Source: an uncultured Burkholderiales bacterium (GTDB lineage: Bacteria; Pseudomonadota; Gammaproteobacteria; Burkholderiales; Burkholderiaceae_C). Taken from it: 15,216 nucleotides of DNA. The notes beneath the pieces are model-generated. The model was given only the letters and a program-made list of their open reading frames with translations, was not told the origin of the DNA and made no database searches. Below are positions 14,952-15,216 of the stretch, one piece after another (within the stretch, counting starts at the first letter, position 1; the number at the start of each line of letters is the position of its first letter). The stretch is taken from contig CAIYFE010000303.1 in the NCBI GenBank assembly GCA_903925445.1, forward strand, positions 1-15,216. The letters run 5' to 3'. The translations under genes and the position numbers were made by a program.

Positions 14952-15216
14952 TTATGCGGATGCTTTGTCGGCCGCGCTGGTGAAGGAGTCGGCATAAAAC
15001 TCCTCGGCAGGCAAGCCTGCTGCGGTGTAGGCCGCCCGGGCTGAATCCACCACGATGGGCGCGCCACATGCGTAGACCTGATGCGCTTGCAAGTTGGGCG
15101 TGTCTTGCAAGACGGCCTGGTGGACAAATCCCGTGCGACCCGTCCACGCGTCTTGGGGCAAGGCGTCCGAGACGACAGGCACATACTTCAAGTTGGGCAT
15201 GAGGGCCAGTTGCGCC
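14952..15216 (-). CDS. FAD/NAD(P)H-type oxidoreductase, C-terminal end (CDP-6-deoxyglucoseen reductase-like)
   Basis: Only the last 87 residues are in the window; the frame is open to the right edge. Visible are a YVPVVSDAL strand, GFVHQAVLQD, the nucleotide-binding HQVYACGAPIVVDSAR (the family's [VI]Y-x-CG-x-P-x-[MV]V motif that closes the NAD(P)-binding domain), and a tail GLPAEEFYADSFTS. This is the end of a ferredoxin-NADP reductase-like protein. The detail fits proteins commonly named CDP-6-deoxy-delta-3,4-glucoseen reductase, in which an N-terminal 2Fe-2S domain precedes the FAD and NAD domains. Those earlier domains are not visible, so the 2Fe-2S part is inference. It is the first gene in view of the minus-strand run and lies 13 nt before the Bug gene. 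Confidence 0.8.
   Translation of the reverse strand, partial: AQLALMPNLKYVPVVSDALPQDAWTGRTGFVHQAVLQDTPNLQAHQVYACGAPIVVDSARAAYTAAGLPAEEFYADSFTSAADKASA

Overview
The window looks like a chromosome segment of a betaproteobacterium in Burkholderiales, most likely Comamonadaceae. The evidence is moderate GC with G/C-rich third positions, a Bug-family (TctC) binding protein, a complete liv-type permease set, and small membrane proteins of the DUF2788 and DUF2189 kinds. This placement is inferred from protein character only; no rRNA or tRNA is present.

Positions 1-8060 (+) are the 3' part of a giant surface or secreted protein whose start lies left of the window. It is a mosaic of repeat modules: about 19 GLUG-type repeats, a GLUG-closing segment, an Ig/carboxypeptidase-regulatory-like segment, beta-solenoid stretches with autotransporter-type strand repeats, about six YDG/MBG-type modules in varying states of decay, and then a 548-residue array of 64 octapeptides of the form [S/T]-x-x-Q-[L/I/V/M]-x-x-[L/M/I/F]. 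Inside that array six octads, a 6-residue spacer and one more octad make a 62-residue (186-bp) higher-order unit, present in six exactly phased copies at 6033-7148. The protein ends in a more charged, non-repetitive C-terminal segment with no barrel, so a two-partner (FhaB-like) or other exported adhesin is the best guess. The array is the most unusual thing here.

Positions 8082-12921 (+) hold rarA (AAA+ replication/recombination ATPase) followed 3 nt later by livH-livM-livG-livF, the two permeases and two ATPases of a branched-chain amino acid type (HAAT) ABC importer. The spacings are tight (3 nt, 4 nt, a 4-nt overlap, 1 nt), so rarA and the liv genes may be co-transcribed. No substrate-binding gene lies with them.

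Positions 12934-15216 (-) form a convergent, tightly packed run. In transcription order it is the C-terminal end of an FAD/NAD(P)H-type oxidoreductase (cut by the right edge), a TctC/Bug solute-binding protein, a DUF2189-type multi-pass membrane protein, and a small DUF2788 membrane protein. Where the two runs meet, an 8-bp perfect inverted repeat contains the stop codons of both livF and the DUF2788 gene. No stretch above 300 bases lacks a gene. I found no CRISPR array, insertion sequence, tRNA, rRNA or riboswitch.
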